Assembly (NCBI GenBank): GCA_027318675.1
Contig: DAHVOT010000039.1
Coordinates: 1-6,509, forward strand
From: an archaeon
GTDB taxonomy: Archaea > Nanobdellota > Nanobdellia > Pacearchaeales > GW2011-AR1
Direction: 5' to 3'
DNA length: 6,509 nucleotides
Numbering within the stretch: the first letter of the stretch is position 1; the number at the start of each line of letters is the position of its first letter. The translations under genes and the position numbers were made by a program. A model generated the notes under the pieces. That model ran no database searches. It was given only the letters and a program-made list of their open reading frames with translations, and was not told the DNA's origin. Below are positions 1-6,038 of the stretch, piece by piece.

Positions 1-216
1 AATAGGAATTCTATAAAATATACCCCTTTACTTAGAAAAGCAAACATCTCAACATCAAAATTTAATGAATATTACAGTGAATTAATAGAAAAGAACTTTG
101 TCATAGAAACAAAATCAAATTCAGGAGAAAAAAGAATATCTTTGACCTCAAAGGGATTTAATTTTCTAGAGAAATACAAAACAATAATTAATTTTATTGA
201 AGAATTTGAATTATGA
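1..216 (+). CDS. Winged-helix DNA-binding regulator, C-terminal part (5' end outside window)
   Basis: Frame 1 is open from the left edge to a TGA at 214-216 and gives 71 residues with no start in view, so the gene begins outside the window. The fragment reads as an archaeal winged helix of the HTH_45 kind: a helix-turn-helix stretch (about residues 10-36, ending in an ELIEKNFVIE-like recognition/linker region), a charged wing (residues 37-46), then LTSKGFNFLEKY (48-59), which matches the 'LTxKGxxFLxxY' signature of these regulators, and a final amphipathic helix. Such proteins are usually about 80-100 residues and are thought to bind DNA as small transcription factors; the target here is unknown. 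It is the only + strand gene and converges on the DUF2207-like gene with 20 bp between stops, so it does not share that block's transcription. The family assignment comes from motif memory; the reading frame itself is clear. Confidence 0.72.
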   Translation, partial: NRNSIKYTPLLRKANISTSKFNEYYSELIEKNFVIETKSNSGEKRISLTSKGFNFLEKYKTIINFIEEFEL

Positions 217-236
217 AAAACTATAAAATGAAGAAA

Positions 237-1916
237 TTATCTTCCTCCACCCCCTCCCCCACCTACTCCTCCGCCTCCAGCACCGCCAAATCCTCCGCTT
301 CCCCCAACACCCCCTGCTCCTGCAGAACTAGAGAAGGCAGAACCAAAAAAAGAACCGCTCGTTATTCCATTATAAATCTCAGTTTGCTGTTCATTAATTA
401 AATGATTTACCTTAAGCTCTTTGATAACTTTATCAGGAACACCTAATGCTGTTGCATAAATAAGATATTCATTCCATATTACAACTGTCTTGTGTGTTGC
501 AGTTTTTATCGAAAAAGAGTTCTTAAGATACTTCTTAAATGCTCTCCACTTTTGATATTCAATATAATACTTACCATTAAATCTTAAAAATAAAATGTTA
601 TTAACAGAGAGGATTATTACAAAAATAAGCATAAAAAAGTAAGAAATCAACATAATACCTGAAAATATATTAAATTTCATTAATAAAAATAAAATCAAGA
701 AGATTGCAACAATAAAAAATGGATAAATAAACTTTTCAGAAGAATCGTCAATATATTTTTTCCCTTTATTTTTAATATCCTCTTTTAAATCTTTATAATG
801 AACAAACAACAATTTGCTTATACTATATTGATAATAAATACTATTTGTGAATCCTTTTAAGTTAAAATACTCTCCATCAAGATATTTTTTATCTTTGTCT
901 CTTCGAATATTCAGATAAATAAAATCTAAAATATCATAAATCTTTTTTTCAACTTCATCACCCTTAAATTTATTTAATTTAATAAAGATATCTTTACCTT
1001 TTTCTTTTATTTCAATTATCTTATTATTATAAAACTTCAAAAGCACAGAAGAAAACAAATTCTTATCTAATCTAGATAAAGGAGGATTAAAGTAAGCTGC
1101 AACTTCCCACGCATTACGCTTACTTGGAAATTCACTTACCTCTTTAGGAATACTTCCATAAACTCTTTCTTTACCAGTAAAAAACCATAATCCAAAGACT
1201 AAAAGACCAGGCAAAATAGAGAACAAGATTTTCCAGAACATCAATCCAGAATCAAATTCAAAATCATCTAACTCAATTATATTAAACCACTTAATATCTC
1301 CATTATAAGGGATATACAAAATAACATTTTCATTTGAATAGTATCTATTTTTCTTTACAACATCACCTTGAACAATAAAATTCCCCTTGTTTAAGTTTAC
1401 ATGATTTCCAGGAGAATAAGCAACAAATTTAATATAATATTCTCCATCAACTAAAAATAAATTCTCTGCATGAACTTCATATTCTGAATTAATAATGTAA
1501 TCTTCTCCTTTGAAAAAACCAAGAGCGCTTCCAAAAGTACATCCATATTCATTATTCTCTGTATAAGCATAATTTTCAGGATAAGCCTTTCCATGATACT
1601 CTTTAAAATAATAATTTCCATTAGAACATTCTATCTCTTTAATAAGAATATAATTTTTTGAGATGATATCAGAATTATCAAAAGAATAAATTTCACTTGT
1701 AAAACTTCTATATAAAGTATGATAATCTTTATCTGGTTTAAAATGCAGTTCTTCTTTAATATTCTGTCCGTCAACTACAATTTTAGAAGAATAAAAATTA
1801 AAATTAGAATTTCCTCCTAAAATTAAAATACCTAAACCAAATAAAACAAGAAAAAAAGCGATTATTAAAACAATGGGTAATTCTGGATTTACACTAACTC
1901 CTTTAAATTTTGCCAT
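237..1916 (-). CDS. DUF2207-like membrane protein with poly-glycine C-terminus
   Basis: A 559-residue membrane protein of unknown function. Visible order: short cytoplasmic N-terminus, hydrophobic segment 13-34 (signal anchor), a probably external region of about 190 residues with two cysteines (C97, C126) that could pair, membrane segment 226-247, a charged probably cytoplasmic region 248-395, two adjacent membrane segments (about 397-414 and 418-444), then a conserved-looking block WNEYLIYATALGVPDKVIKEL (481-501). That block, the preceding WRAFKKYL, the YFNPPLSRLDKN segment (275-286) and a Gly-rich end are typical of DUF2207/COG4907 predicted membrane proteins, which are widespread in bacteria and archaea; the external domain is divergent. 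The last 27 residues are mostly glycine. It is the last gene of the minus-strand block, 17 bp after hisS. The ATG at 1914-1916 has no clear ribosome binding site. The family call is fairly firm; no role can be assigned. Confidence 0.83.
   Translation of the reverse strand: MAKFKGVSVNPELPIVLIIAFFLVLFGLGILILGGNSNFNFYSSKIVVDGQNIKEELHFKPDKDYHTLYRSFTSEIYSFDNSDIISKNYILIKEIECSNGNYYFKEYHGKAYPENYAYTENNEYGCTFGSALGFFKGEDYIINSEYEVHAENLFLVDGEYYIKFVAYSPGNHVNLNKGNFIVQGDVVKKNRYYSNENVILYIPYNGDIKWFNIIELDDFEFDSGLMFWKILFSILPGLLVFGLWFFTGKERVYGSIPKEVSEFPSKRNAWEVAAYFNPPLSRLDKNLFSSVLLKFYNNKIIEIKEKGKDIFIKLNKFKGDEVEKKIYDILDFIYLNIRRDKDKKYLDGEYFNLKGFTNSIYYQYSISKLLFVHYKDLKEDIKNKGKKYIDDSSEKFIYPFFIVAIFLILFLLMKFNIFSGIMLISYFFMLIFVIILSVNNILFLRFNGKYYIEYQKWRAFKKYLKNSFSIKTATHKTVVIWNEYLIYATALGVPDKVIKELKVNHLINEQQTEIYNGITSGSFFGSAFSSSAGAGGVGGSGGFGGAGGGGVGGGGGGGR
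243..320 (-). repeat. Low-complexity poly-glycine coding tract
   Basis: Codons 533-558 of the DUF2207-like protein encode glycine at 20 of 26 positions, the rest being Ala, Val, Ser and Phe. Because Gly codons are GGN, the tract is a GC-rich island with strong strand asymmetry (runs of C on the + strand) in otherwise AT-rich DNA. Gly-rich ends are common in DUF2207 proteins, so this is a family trait rather than an invading sequence. It produces a spurious + strand reading frame. Confidence 0.8.
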
Positions 1917-1933
1917 ATTTTGTTTATTTAATT

Positions 1934-3109
1934 TTATTTTCTTTGAACTATAACATTCTTCTTAGTTATTTTTTCCAAAGTAACTGTCTTTTCCTTTCCT
2001 GTAATCATATCTTTAACCTTAAACTTCTTACTTTTAACTTCCTGAGCTCCAACAAATATAACTTGTTTGATATTCCAGGAATTTGCGTATTCAAGTGCCT
2101 TTGAAGGCTTACCATAATAAATCGAAACAAAATCTCCTCTTTGCCTAAGCATTTCAGCAATTTTGATTGCTTGTTTATCTTCATCCAAAGAAACAACAAG
2201 AACACTATTTCTGCTAAAACTAAATTCTGCAAGCATAGCAAGTCTATCTAAACCAAAACTTATTCCAGTACATTGAACACCATTAAATTCATAACTTCCT
2301 CCTCCACAAATAGTTTCTTTCATCTTATCAGTCTTTATTTCAAATACAGTTCCATTATAATAACTCAAACCTCTTGCAAGAGAAGGAGAGAATTTTGCCT
2401 CAACCTTATATAATGCTAAATAATCCTGAAATTCCTTAATCTCTTTATAGCATTCATATTTGGAAAAATAATTCTCTGATTTCTTAAAAATTTCAAGTAC
2501 TTTCTCTGCATTATACTTCTTAAGATTTTCTTTAATCTCGGCTTCAGAGAGTTTATCTAATTTATCTATTTCCTTTATAACATTTATTTTATCTTTTTCA
2601 CTAATTCCTTCTTTATCTAAAACCTCATTAAGAAGTTTCCTATTATTAAAATAAACAACAGATTTTATCCCAATCCTATTCAACGCCTCTTTCGCAAGAG
2701 CTAAAATATCTACCTCATCACGTATTTTACTTCCAACAATATCCACATCACACTGAACAAATTGTCTAAACCTGTTTGCTGTAACTGGCTCATCCCTAAA
2801 AACCTCTCCTATTTGATATCTCCTATAAGGTAATTTTTTTCCTTGCATCAATCTTTTTAATTGAAAAGTAAATTCATATCTTAAAGCTAAATCTCTTTCA
2901 CCCTTATCCTTTAACTTGAAAATATCACTTACAGCTTCATCCTGCTTATTCTCACCCTGAACAAATTCACGGTACTCAATTAAAGGAGTTTCTGCAGGTT
3001 CAAAGCCATATTTTTCAAAAGTATCCACTAAGATTTTCCTTATTTCAGCTCTTTTACGAGCTTCTTCTCCTGTGTAATCCTTAAATCCTTTAACTGTTTC
3101 ATTTGTCAT
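1934..3109 (-). CDS. hisS: Histidyl-tRNA synthetase (class II)
   Basis: Cytosolic enzyme that charges tRNA-His with histidine using ATP. At 391 residues it is slightly shorter than the usual 410-430. N-terminal GFKDYTGEEARKR (8-20) is the usual HisRS opening with motif 1 following; LALRYEFTFQLKR (74-86) and YRRYQIGEVFRDE (95-107) carry motif 2 with R105; RFRQFVQCDVDIVG (113-126) is the archaeal/eukaryote-like version. An insertion domain lies at about 155-235. The histidine-binding motif reads LARGLSYYNGTVFE (244-257), with Ser where RGLDYY is usual, and the second motif reads GGGSYEF (269-275) instead of GGRYD. Motif 3 is FGLDRL (285-290). A complete anticodon-binding domain (about 303-380) separates it from HisZ, the paralogue that lacks this domain. 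The ATG is supported by AGGAG 9 nt upstream. It follows the phosphatase-like gene by 2 bp and precedes the DUF2207-like gene. Confidence 0.93.
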   Translation of the reverse strand: MTNETVKGFKDYTGEEARKRAEIRKILVDTFEKYGFEPAETPLIEYREFVQGENKQDEAVSDIFKLKDKGERDLALRYEFTFQLKRLMQGKKLPYRRYQIGEVFRDEPVTANRFRQFVQCDVDIVGSKIRDEVDILALAKEALNRIGIKSVVYFNNRKLLNEVLDKEGISEKDKINVIKEIDKLDKLSEAEIKENLKKYNAEKVLEIFKKSENYFSKYECYKEIKEFQDYLALYKVEAKFSPSLARGLSYYNGTVFEIKTDKMKETICGGGSYEFNGVQCTGISFGLDRLAMLAEFSFSRNSVLVVSLDEDKQAIKIAEMLRQRGDFVSIYYGKPSKALEYANSWNIKQVIFVGAQEVKSKKFKVKDMITGKEKTVTLEKITKKNVIVQRK

Positions 3110-3111
3110 TT

Positions 3112-3585
3112 TTACTTTCTCCTATTTAGATGGTCTTCTTTAGCTTTTTTCTTTTGAAATTCTATCTTTTTTATGAAAGATTCTTTATCTAATTTTTTCA
3201 AAAGTTTTCTAACTTTAGCCATTATTCTTTTAACTTTTCTTTCTATTAAACCTTTTCCATCACCGTGTTCTAAGTCTCTTATCCTCCAAACAAGAACTCT
3301 ACCCTTAAATGTAGTGTAAAACAACTCTTTAGGGACATTATCAGCAACAATAACAACTAAATCTGTTTTTTTAAGTAACTCTATCTCCAAACTCTTAGGT
3401 TTTCCAGAGATATCTAAACCACATTTTTTAGCAATAGCAACCTCAGTTCTATTAAGAGGATAATCTCCTTTAATAACTCCTCTACTGAATGCTTTAATGT
3501 TATTGTTTATATTTATTTGATTAAAATATGCCTCAGCAACTCTGCTTCTAAACCTGTTATATTTGCAAACAAAAAGTATGTTCAT
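3112..3585 (-). CDS. Low-molecular-weight protein tyrosine phosphatase-like / arsenate reductase-like protein
   Basis: A 157-residue cytosolic protein with the low-molecular-weight phosphatase fold signature. The N-terminus MNILFVCKYNRFRSRVAEAYF places the P-loop CX5R(S/T) at C7-R13-S14 right after the first strand, with N10 kept as in classic members (CxxNxxRS). The usual general-acid Asp of the DP motif may be D104 in WRIRDLEHGDG (100-110), but the following Pro is missing. GLDISGKPKSL (56-66) matches the 'GxDxSxxxxR' region, and DLVVIVADN (75-83) the following strand. These proteins hydrolyse phosphotyrosine or, with extra cysteines, reduce arsenate; no obvious arsenate-cycle Cys pair is visible, so phosphatase is more likely. 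The last 30 residues are a lysine-rich tail. The start overlaps the GNAT stop by 4 bp (ATGA), indicating coupled translation, and no separate ribosome binding site is seen. The substrate is unknown. Confidence 0.83.
   Translation of the reverse strand: MNILFVCKYNRFRSRVAEAYFNQININNNIKAFSRGVIKGDYPLNRTEVAIAKKCGLDISGKPKSLEIELLKKTDLVVIVADNVPKELFYTTFKGRVLVWRIRDLEHGDGKGLIERKVKRIMAKVRKLLKKLDKESFIKKIEFQKKKAKEDHLNRRK
3118..3123 (-). promoter_or_regulatory. Shine-Dalgarno site of hisS
   Basis: Minus-strand AGGAGA ending 8 nt before the hisS ATG (3107-3109). It lies inside the last codons of the phosphatase-like gene, whose stop is at 3112-3114, so translation of the two genes is probably coupled. It shows that this organism uses Shine-Dalgarno pairing at least in part, which helps judge other starts here. 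Confidence 0.65.
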
Positions 3586-4040
3586 TTTAATTTTTTACAG
3601 ATTGTTCTGTCATATTTATTTTCTTTAATTCCAATACTTCTCCAAAGCTTGTATGCCTTAGATTGATTATTTGAAGTTCCATAAAAATATTTGAAACCTT
3701 TTTTCTTGTAAACATCCATTATCCTCAAAAGGGCTTTTTTAGCTATGCCTCTACCTCTATATTCTTTCTTAACAGCAATATCTTCTCCAAAACAAAATCT
3801 TCCAGGATACCAGTAATTAGGATTAACAATAACAAATCCAACTATTTTTTTATCGTATATAATTTTCCAAATATCGCAATATCTTGAGAATAATTTTATT
3901 TTCTTAAGAGCAACATTAAATGTCCAAGGTTCATTATAAGGAGGCTCAGAAAAACCTTCACCATAAATTTTAGCAATTTTACTGTAATCCCATCTTCTAG
4001 CCTTTTTTAGTTCAAAATCCACACTTTCTCCTCTTTTCAT
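3582..4040 (-). CDS. GNAT-family N-acetyltransferase
   Basis: Cytosolic acetyltransferase-like protein of up to 152 residues that would use acetyl-CoA. The strongest evidence is motif A, EDIAVKKEYRGRGIAKKALLRI (86-107), with the R/Q-x-x-G-x-G/A acetyl-CoA phosphate loop seen as YRGRGIA, and the motif B region FYGTSNNQSKAYKLWRSIGI (119-138), with the N..A..LW..IGF-type pattern. The N-terminal half (ELKKARRWDYSKIAKIYGEGF) fits the first strand and helix of the fold. The acceptor is unknown; RimI-like protein acetylation is one possibility. The start is uncertain: the ATG at 4038-4040 has no ribosome binding site, while GTG at 4020-4022 (codon 7) is preceded by GAGGAG with 5-nt spacing and gives MDFELKKA, a natural beginning for the fold. 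The coordinates keep the longer reading. It overlaps the phosphatase-like gene by 4 bp and probably begins the downstream transcription unit. Confidence 0.87.
   Translation of the reverse strand: MKRGESVDFELKKARRWDYSKIAKIYGEGFSEPPYNEPWTFNVALKKIKLFSRYCDIWKIIYDKKIVGFVIVNPNYWYPGRFCFGEDIAVKKEYRGRGIAKKALLRIMDVYKKKGFKYFYGTSNNQSKAYKLWRSIGIKENKYDRTICKKLK
4028..4033 (-). promoter_or_regulatory. Putative Shine-Dalgarno for an internal GTG start of the GNAT gene
   Basis: Minus-strand GAGGAG with 5 nt before the GTG at 4020-4022. It resembles the hisS site in sequence. If it is used, the first six codons from the ATG at 4040 are untranslated leader. Confidence 0.45.
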
Positions 4041-4059
4041 AATTTAATCAAGAAATATT

Positions 4060-4069
4060 CATATAAAAA
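4060..4069 (-). promoter_or_regulatory. Putative archaeal TATA box upstream of the GNAT gene
   Basis: The 47-bp spacer 4041-4087 holds, on the minus strand, AAGG followed by TTTTTATATG, close to the archaeal TATA consensus (TTTATATA-like). Archaeal transcription usually starts about 22-27 bp downstream of the TATA centre, which puts the start near 4036-4041. That would give either a leaderless mRNA from the ATG at 4040 or a roughly 17-nt leader for the GTG at 4022. A T5 run (4083-4087) directly after the dph2 stop could serve as a weak oligo-T terminator. AT-rich DNA throws up such motifs by chance, so this rests on position and on being the longest spacer in the block. Confidence 0.42.
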
Positions 4070-4087
4070 CCTTACACTCTGCAAAAA

Positions 4088-5074
4088 TCAAAGTAATCCT
4101 TCTTTTATCAAATCGTCCCAGGATTCTTCTCCAAGAACAACTAATGCTTCTTTAAAGGTTATTATAGGTTTTCTATATCTTGCAAAATCATCTATTGCAA
4201 TTCTTGGACAAGCTAATTCCACAAATGCATCAATATTATAAAAATTAATAAGTTTATCTGGAGAAAATTCATTCATAGTTATTAAAACCACTTGCTTTCC
4301 AGATTTCTCTAATTTTTCTTTTATTAGTTTATATGAACCAAATTGCTGTCCTTGCTTTACACCAATTATAATTCCGATCTTCTTAGATTCTTTAAACTTT
4401 TCAACAGATAATATTCTCTGCTTAAGTATTTTATCTTTAACTTCATTCATATTCTTAACTTCATTATTGTAAACATCAATTAAAAAAACAGGTTTATTTA
4501 CTGCTAAAGCTGCACCAAGAGAATGAAAATTATTCCCCACAACAATAAAACATTCAACTTTATTCTGAATCTCCTTTAATCCAAAATACTGACAACCTAC
4601 AATCTGTCCTTCACTTGAAACATTCCCTTTCTTTTTTGAAACAATCACTTTCTTTCCATTATTTTCATAAAATGTAACAATATTTTTCAAATCCTGTATA
4701 TGCTGAACTGAACAACTCAACCCAAGACTCTTAAATGATTTTAATTCATTAAGTGATTTCTTAAGCAAAGGCTCCAAGTCTAATTCATCTTTTATTGGAA
4801 TATAGATAACAGGAAAATCAATTTTCATAAATTCAGAATGTCCAAAATGAACTATTAAATCTGCTTTAACTGATTTAGCTTCTTCTACTGCCACAGAACA
4901 ACCCCCCCAACAAGTTTCTCCTGAGAATACAACTTCAATCTTTAATTCCTTAAAAAACTCCAGCAACTCAAAAGAATTTTGTTTTACACCTTCAGGTAGC
5001 TGAACTAAAACTCTTTTAGGTTTTATTTTTTTAAGCTCATTTTTCAGTTTTTCAGTCTCAAAATTAAATGCCAT
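4088..5074 (-). CDS. dph2: Diphthamide synthase subunit Dph2 (2-(3-amino-3-carboxypropyl)histidine synthase)
   Basis: Cytosolic [4Fe-4S] enzyme that starts diphthamide synthesis by transferring the 3-amino-3-carboxypropyl group of S-adenosylmethionine to a conserved histidine of elongation factor 2. In archaea it works as a homodimer and is a non-canonical radical SAM enzyme. At 328 residues it has normal archaeal length. The three cluster cysteines are present with family spacing and context: C55 in GETCWGGC, C161 in GCQYFG and C289 in ELACPR, one in each of the three repeated domains. VLVQLPEGV (22-30) and VGNNFHSLGAALA (179-191) are also typical. The start is 7 bp after the trxB stop with only weak ribosome-binding similarity upstream, so it probably relies on read-through from trxB. 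The family call is very secure. The later pathway enzymes (Dph5, Dph6) and EF2 are not in this window. Confidence 0.95.
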   Translation of the reverse strand: MAFNFETEKLKNELKKIKPKRVLVQLPEGVKQNSFELLEFFKELKIEVVFSGETCWGGCSVAVEEAKSVKADLIVHFGHSEFMKIDFPVIYIPIKDELDLEPLLKKSLNELKSFKSLGLSCSVQHIQDLKNIVTFYENNGKKVIVSKKKGNVSSEGQIVGCQYFGLKEIQNKVECFIVVGNNFHSLGAALAVNKPVFLIDVYNNEVKNMNEVKDKILKQRILSVEKFKESKKIGIIIGVKQGQQFGSYKLIKEKLEKSGKQVVLITMNEFSPDKLINFYNIDAFVELACPRIAIDDFARYRKPIITFKEALVVLGEESWDDLIKEGLL

Positions 5075-5081
5075 ATAGAGA

Positions 5082-6038
5082 TTATTGCTTACCTAACCAA
5101 TCATAAGCAGATTTAGCTGCAATTGCACCTTGAGAAGCAGCAACCACAACCTGTTTTAATTTAGTATGTGTAACATCTCCTGCAGCATACACCCCATCTA
5201 CAGAAGTTTTCATATTTTCATCAACTTCAATAAATTTTTCCTCATTCATCTTAATACTAAGATATTTTGTAAACTCTGCAAGGGGAGTAGAACCTATTTC
5301 AATGAAAATCCCATCAACTTTGAGAAAATCATTTTTACCTTTACAAGAAATCTTCAATCCTTCTACTTTATTATCTCCAGAAATTTCAAGAGGAATAGAA
5401 TTGTAAAATATTTCAACATTTTCTTTTTTCTTAAGTCTTTCTTCACTTACATTTTCACACCTTAATTTTTCCCCCCTATAGATTAGATAAACTTTCTTAG
5501 CTATATCTGACAAAGTAAGAGCAGAAGTAGCTGCACAATCGCTTCCTCCTATAACTGCAACATCTTTATTTTTAAAGAAAAATGAGTCACAAGTTGCACA
5601 ATAACTAACCCCTTTACCCAAAAATTCTGTTTCTCCAGGTATTTTGAGTTTCTTCCTTTCAGTCCCTGCAGCTATAATTACAGCTTTACATTTAATATCC
5701 TGTTTTTTTGTTTTAATAATAAATTCTTTACTTTCTCCTTTATCTTTGTTATTTTCAATAGAAACAGCTTCTTCAAGTATAAAATCAACGGAATATTCTT
5801 TAACTTGTTCATAAAATTTCTTCATTAATTCAGGACCAGAACCGCTGAAACCAGGCCAATTTTCAATCCTAAGCACAGAATTTACAGTCCCACCTATATC
5901 TTTAGATATAATTCCAACATTCAACCCATTTCTTGCAGAATACAATGCAGCAGTTAAACCTGCAGGACCAGCACCAACTATAATTATATCATAAATCTTC
6001 TTATCTTCTTTACTAACTTTTTTATTTTCTTTTTTCAT
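5082..6038 (-). CDS. trxB: Thioredoxin reductase-like flavoprotein (NAD(P)/FAD disulfide reductase)
   Basis: A 318-residue flavoprotein, the usual length of low-molecular-weight thioredoxin reductases, which pass electrons from NAD(P)H via FAD to a CxxC pair and on to thioredoxin or a similar partner. Visible: FAD-binding IIIVGAGPAGLTAALY (18-33) after a Lys-rich N-terminal extension of about 14 residues; redox-active CATC (147-150) in GVSYCATCDS; second dinucleotide fold VIGGSDCAATSAL (162-174); and the C-terminal FAD motif YAAGDVTHTKLKQVVVAASQGAIAA (284-308). The nucleotide-specificity segment reads IYRGEKLRCE (186-195), where HRRxxxRA is usual: one of the paired arginines that grip the NADPH 2'-phosphate is Gly. 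NADH use or another donor is therefore possible. The ATG overlaps the upstream surface-protein stop by 4 bp (ATGA), and dph2 follows after 7 bp. No thioredoxin gene is in view. Confidence 0.92.
   Translation of the reverse strand: MKKENKKVSKEDKKIYDIIIVGAGPAGLTAALYSARNGLNVGIISKDIGGTVNSVLRIENWPGFSGSGPELMKKFYEQVKEYSVDFILEEAVSIENNKDKGESKEFIIKTKKQDIKCKAVIIAAGTERKKLKIPGETEFLGKGVSYCATCDSFFFKNKDVAVIGGSDCAATSALTLSDIAKKVYLIYRGEKLRCENVSEERLKKKENVEIFYNSIPLEISGDNKVEGLKISCKGKNDFLKVDGIFIEIGSTPLAEFTKYLSIKMNEEKFIEVDENMKTSVDGVYAAGDVTHTKLKQVVVAASQGAIAAKSAYDWLGKQ

Noticed and set aside
217..236. Possible bidirectional terminator between the convergent stops
   Set aside because: The 20-bp gap has no hairpin. Minus-strand T-rich stretches follow the DUF2207 stop, but they cannot be told apart from the AT-rich background.
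213..401. Plus-strand reading frame with a Ser/Pro/Thr-rich product
   Set aside because: It is the antisense image of the poly-glycine tail of the DUF2207-like gene; the skewed composition comes from GGN codons read backwards, and no start signal is present.
1910..2104. Plus-strand 64-codon reading frame
   Set aside because: It lies antisense within the end of hisS, has no recognisable domain or ribosome binding site, and has the low-complexity hydrophobic composition expected of AT-rich antisense DNA.
2005..2241. Second minus-strand reading frame inside hisS
   Set aside because: It is a shifted frame fully inside the anticodon-binding domain coding region of HisRS, whose own frame is intact and matches the family throughout.
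1934..3109. HisZ (ATP phosphoribosyltransferase regulatory subunit) instead of HisRS
   Set aside because: The anticodon-binding domain is complete, motif 2 arginines are kept, and no histidine-biosynthesis genes are nearby.
3597..3610. Perfect inverted repeat ACAGA-TTGT-TCTGT near the start of the phosphatase-like gene
   Set aside because: It has only a 5-bp stem, lies within the last codons of the GNAT gene and has no T-run in a terminator position; it is short enough to occur by chance.
5166..5465. Plus-strand 99-codon reading frame
   Set aside because: It is antisense to trxB and rich in Phe, Ile and Asn with no motif; the trxB frame is well conserved here.
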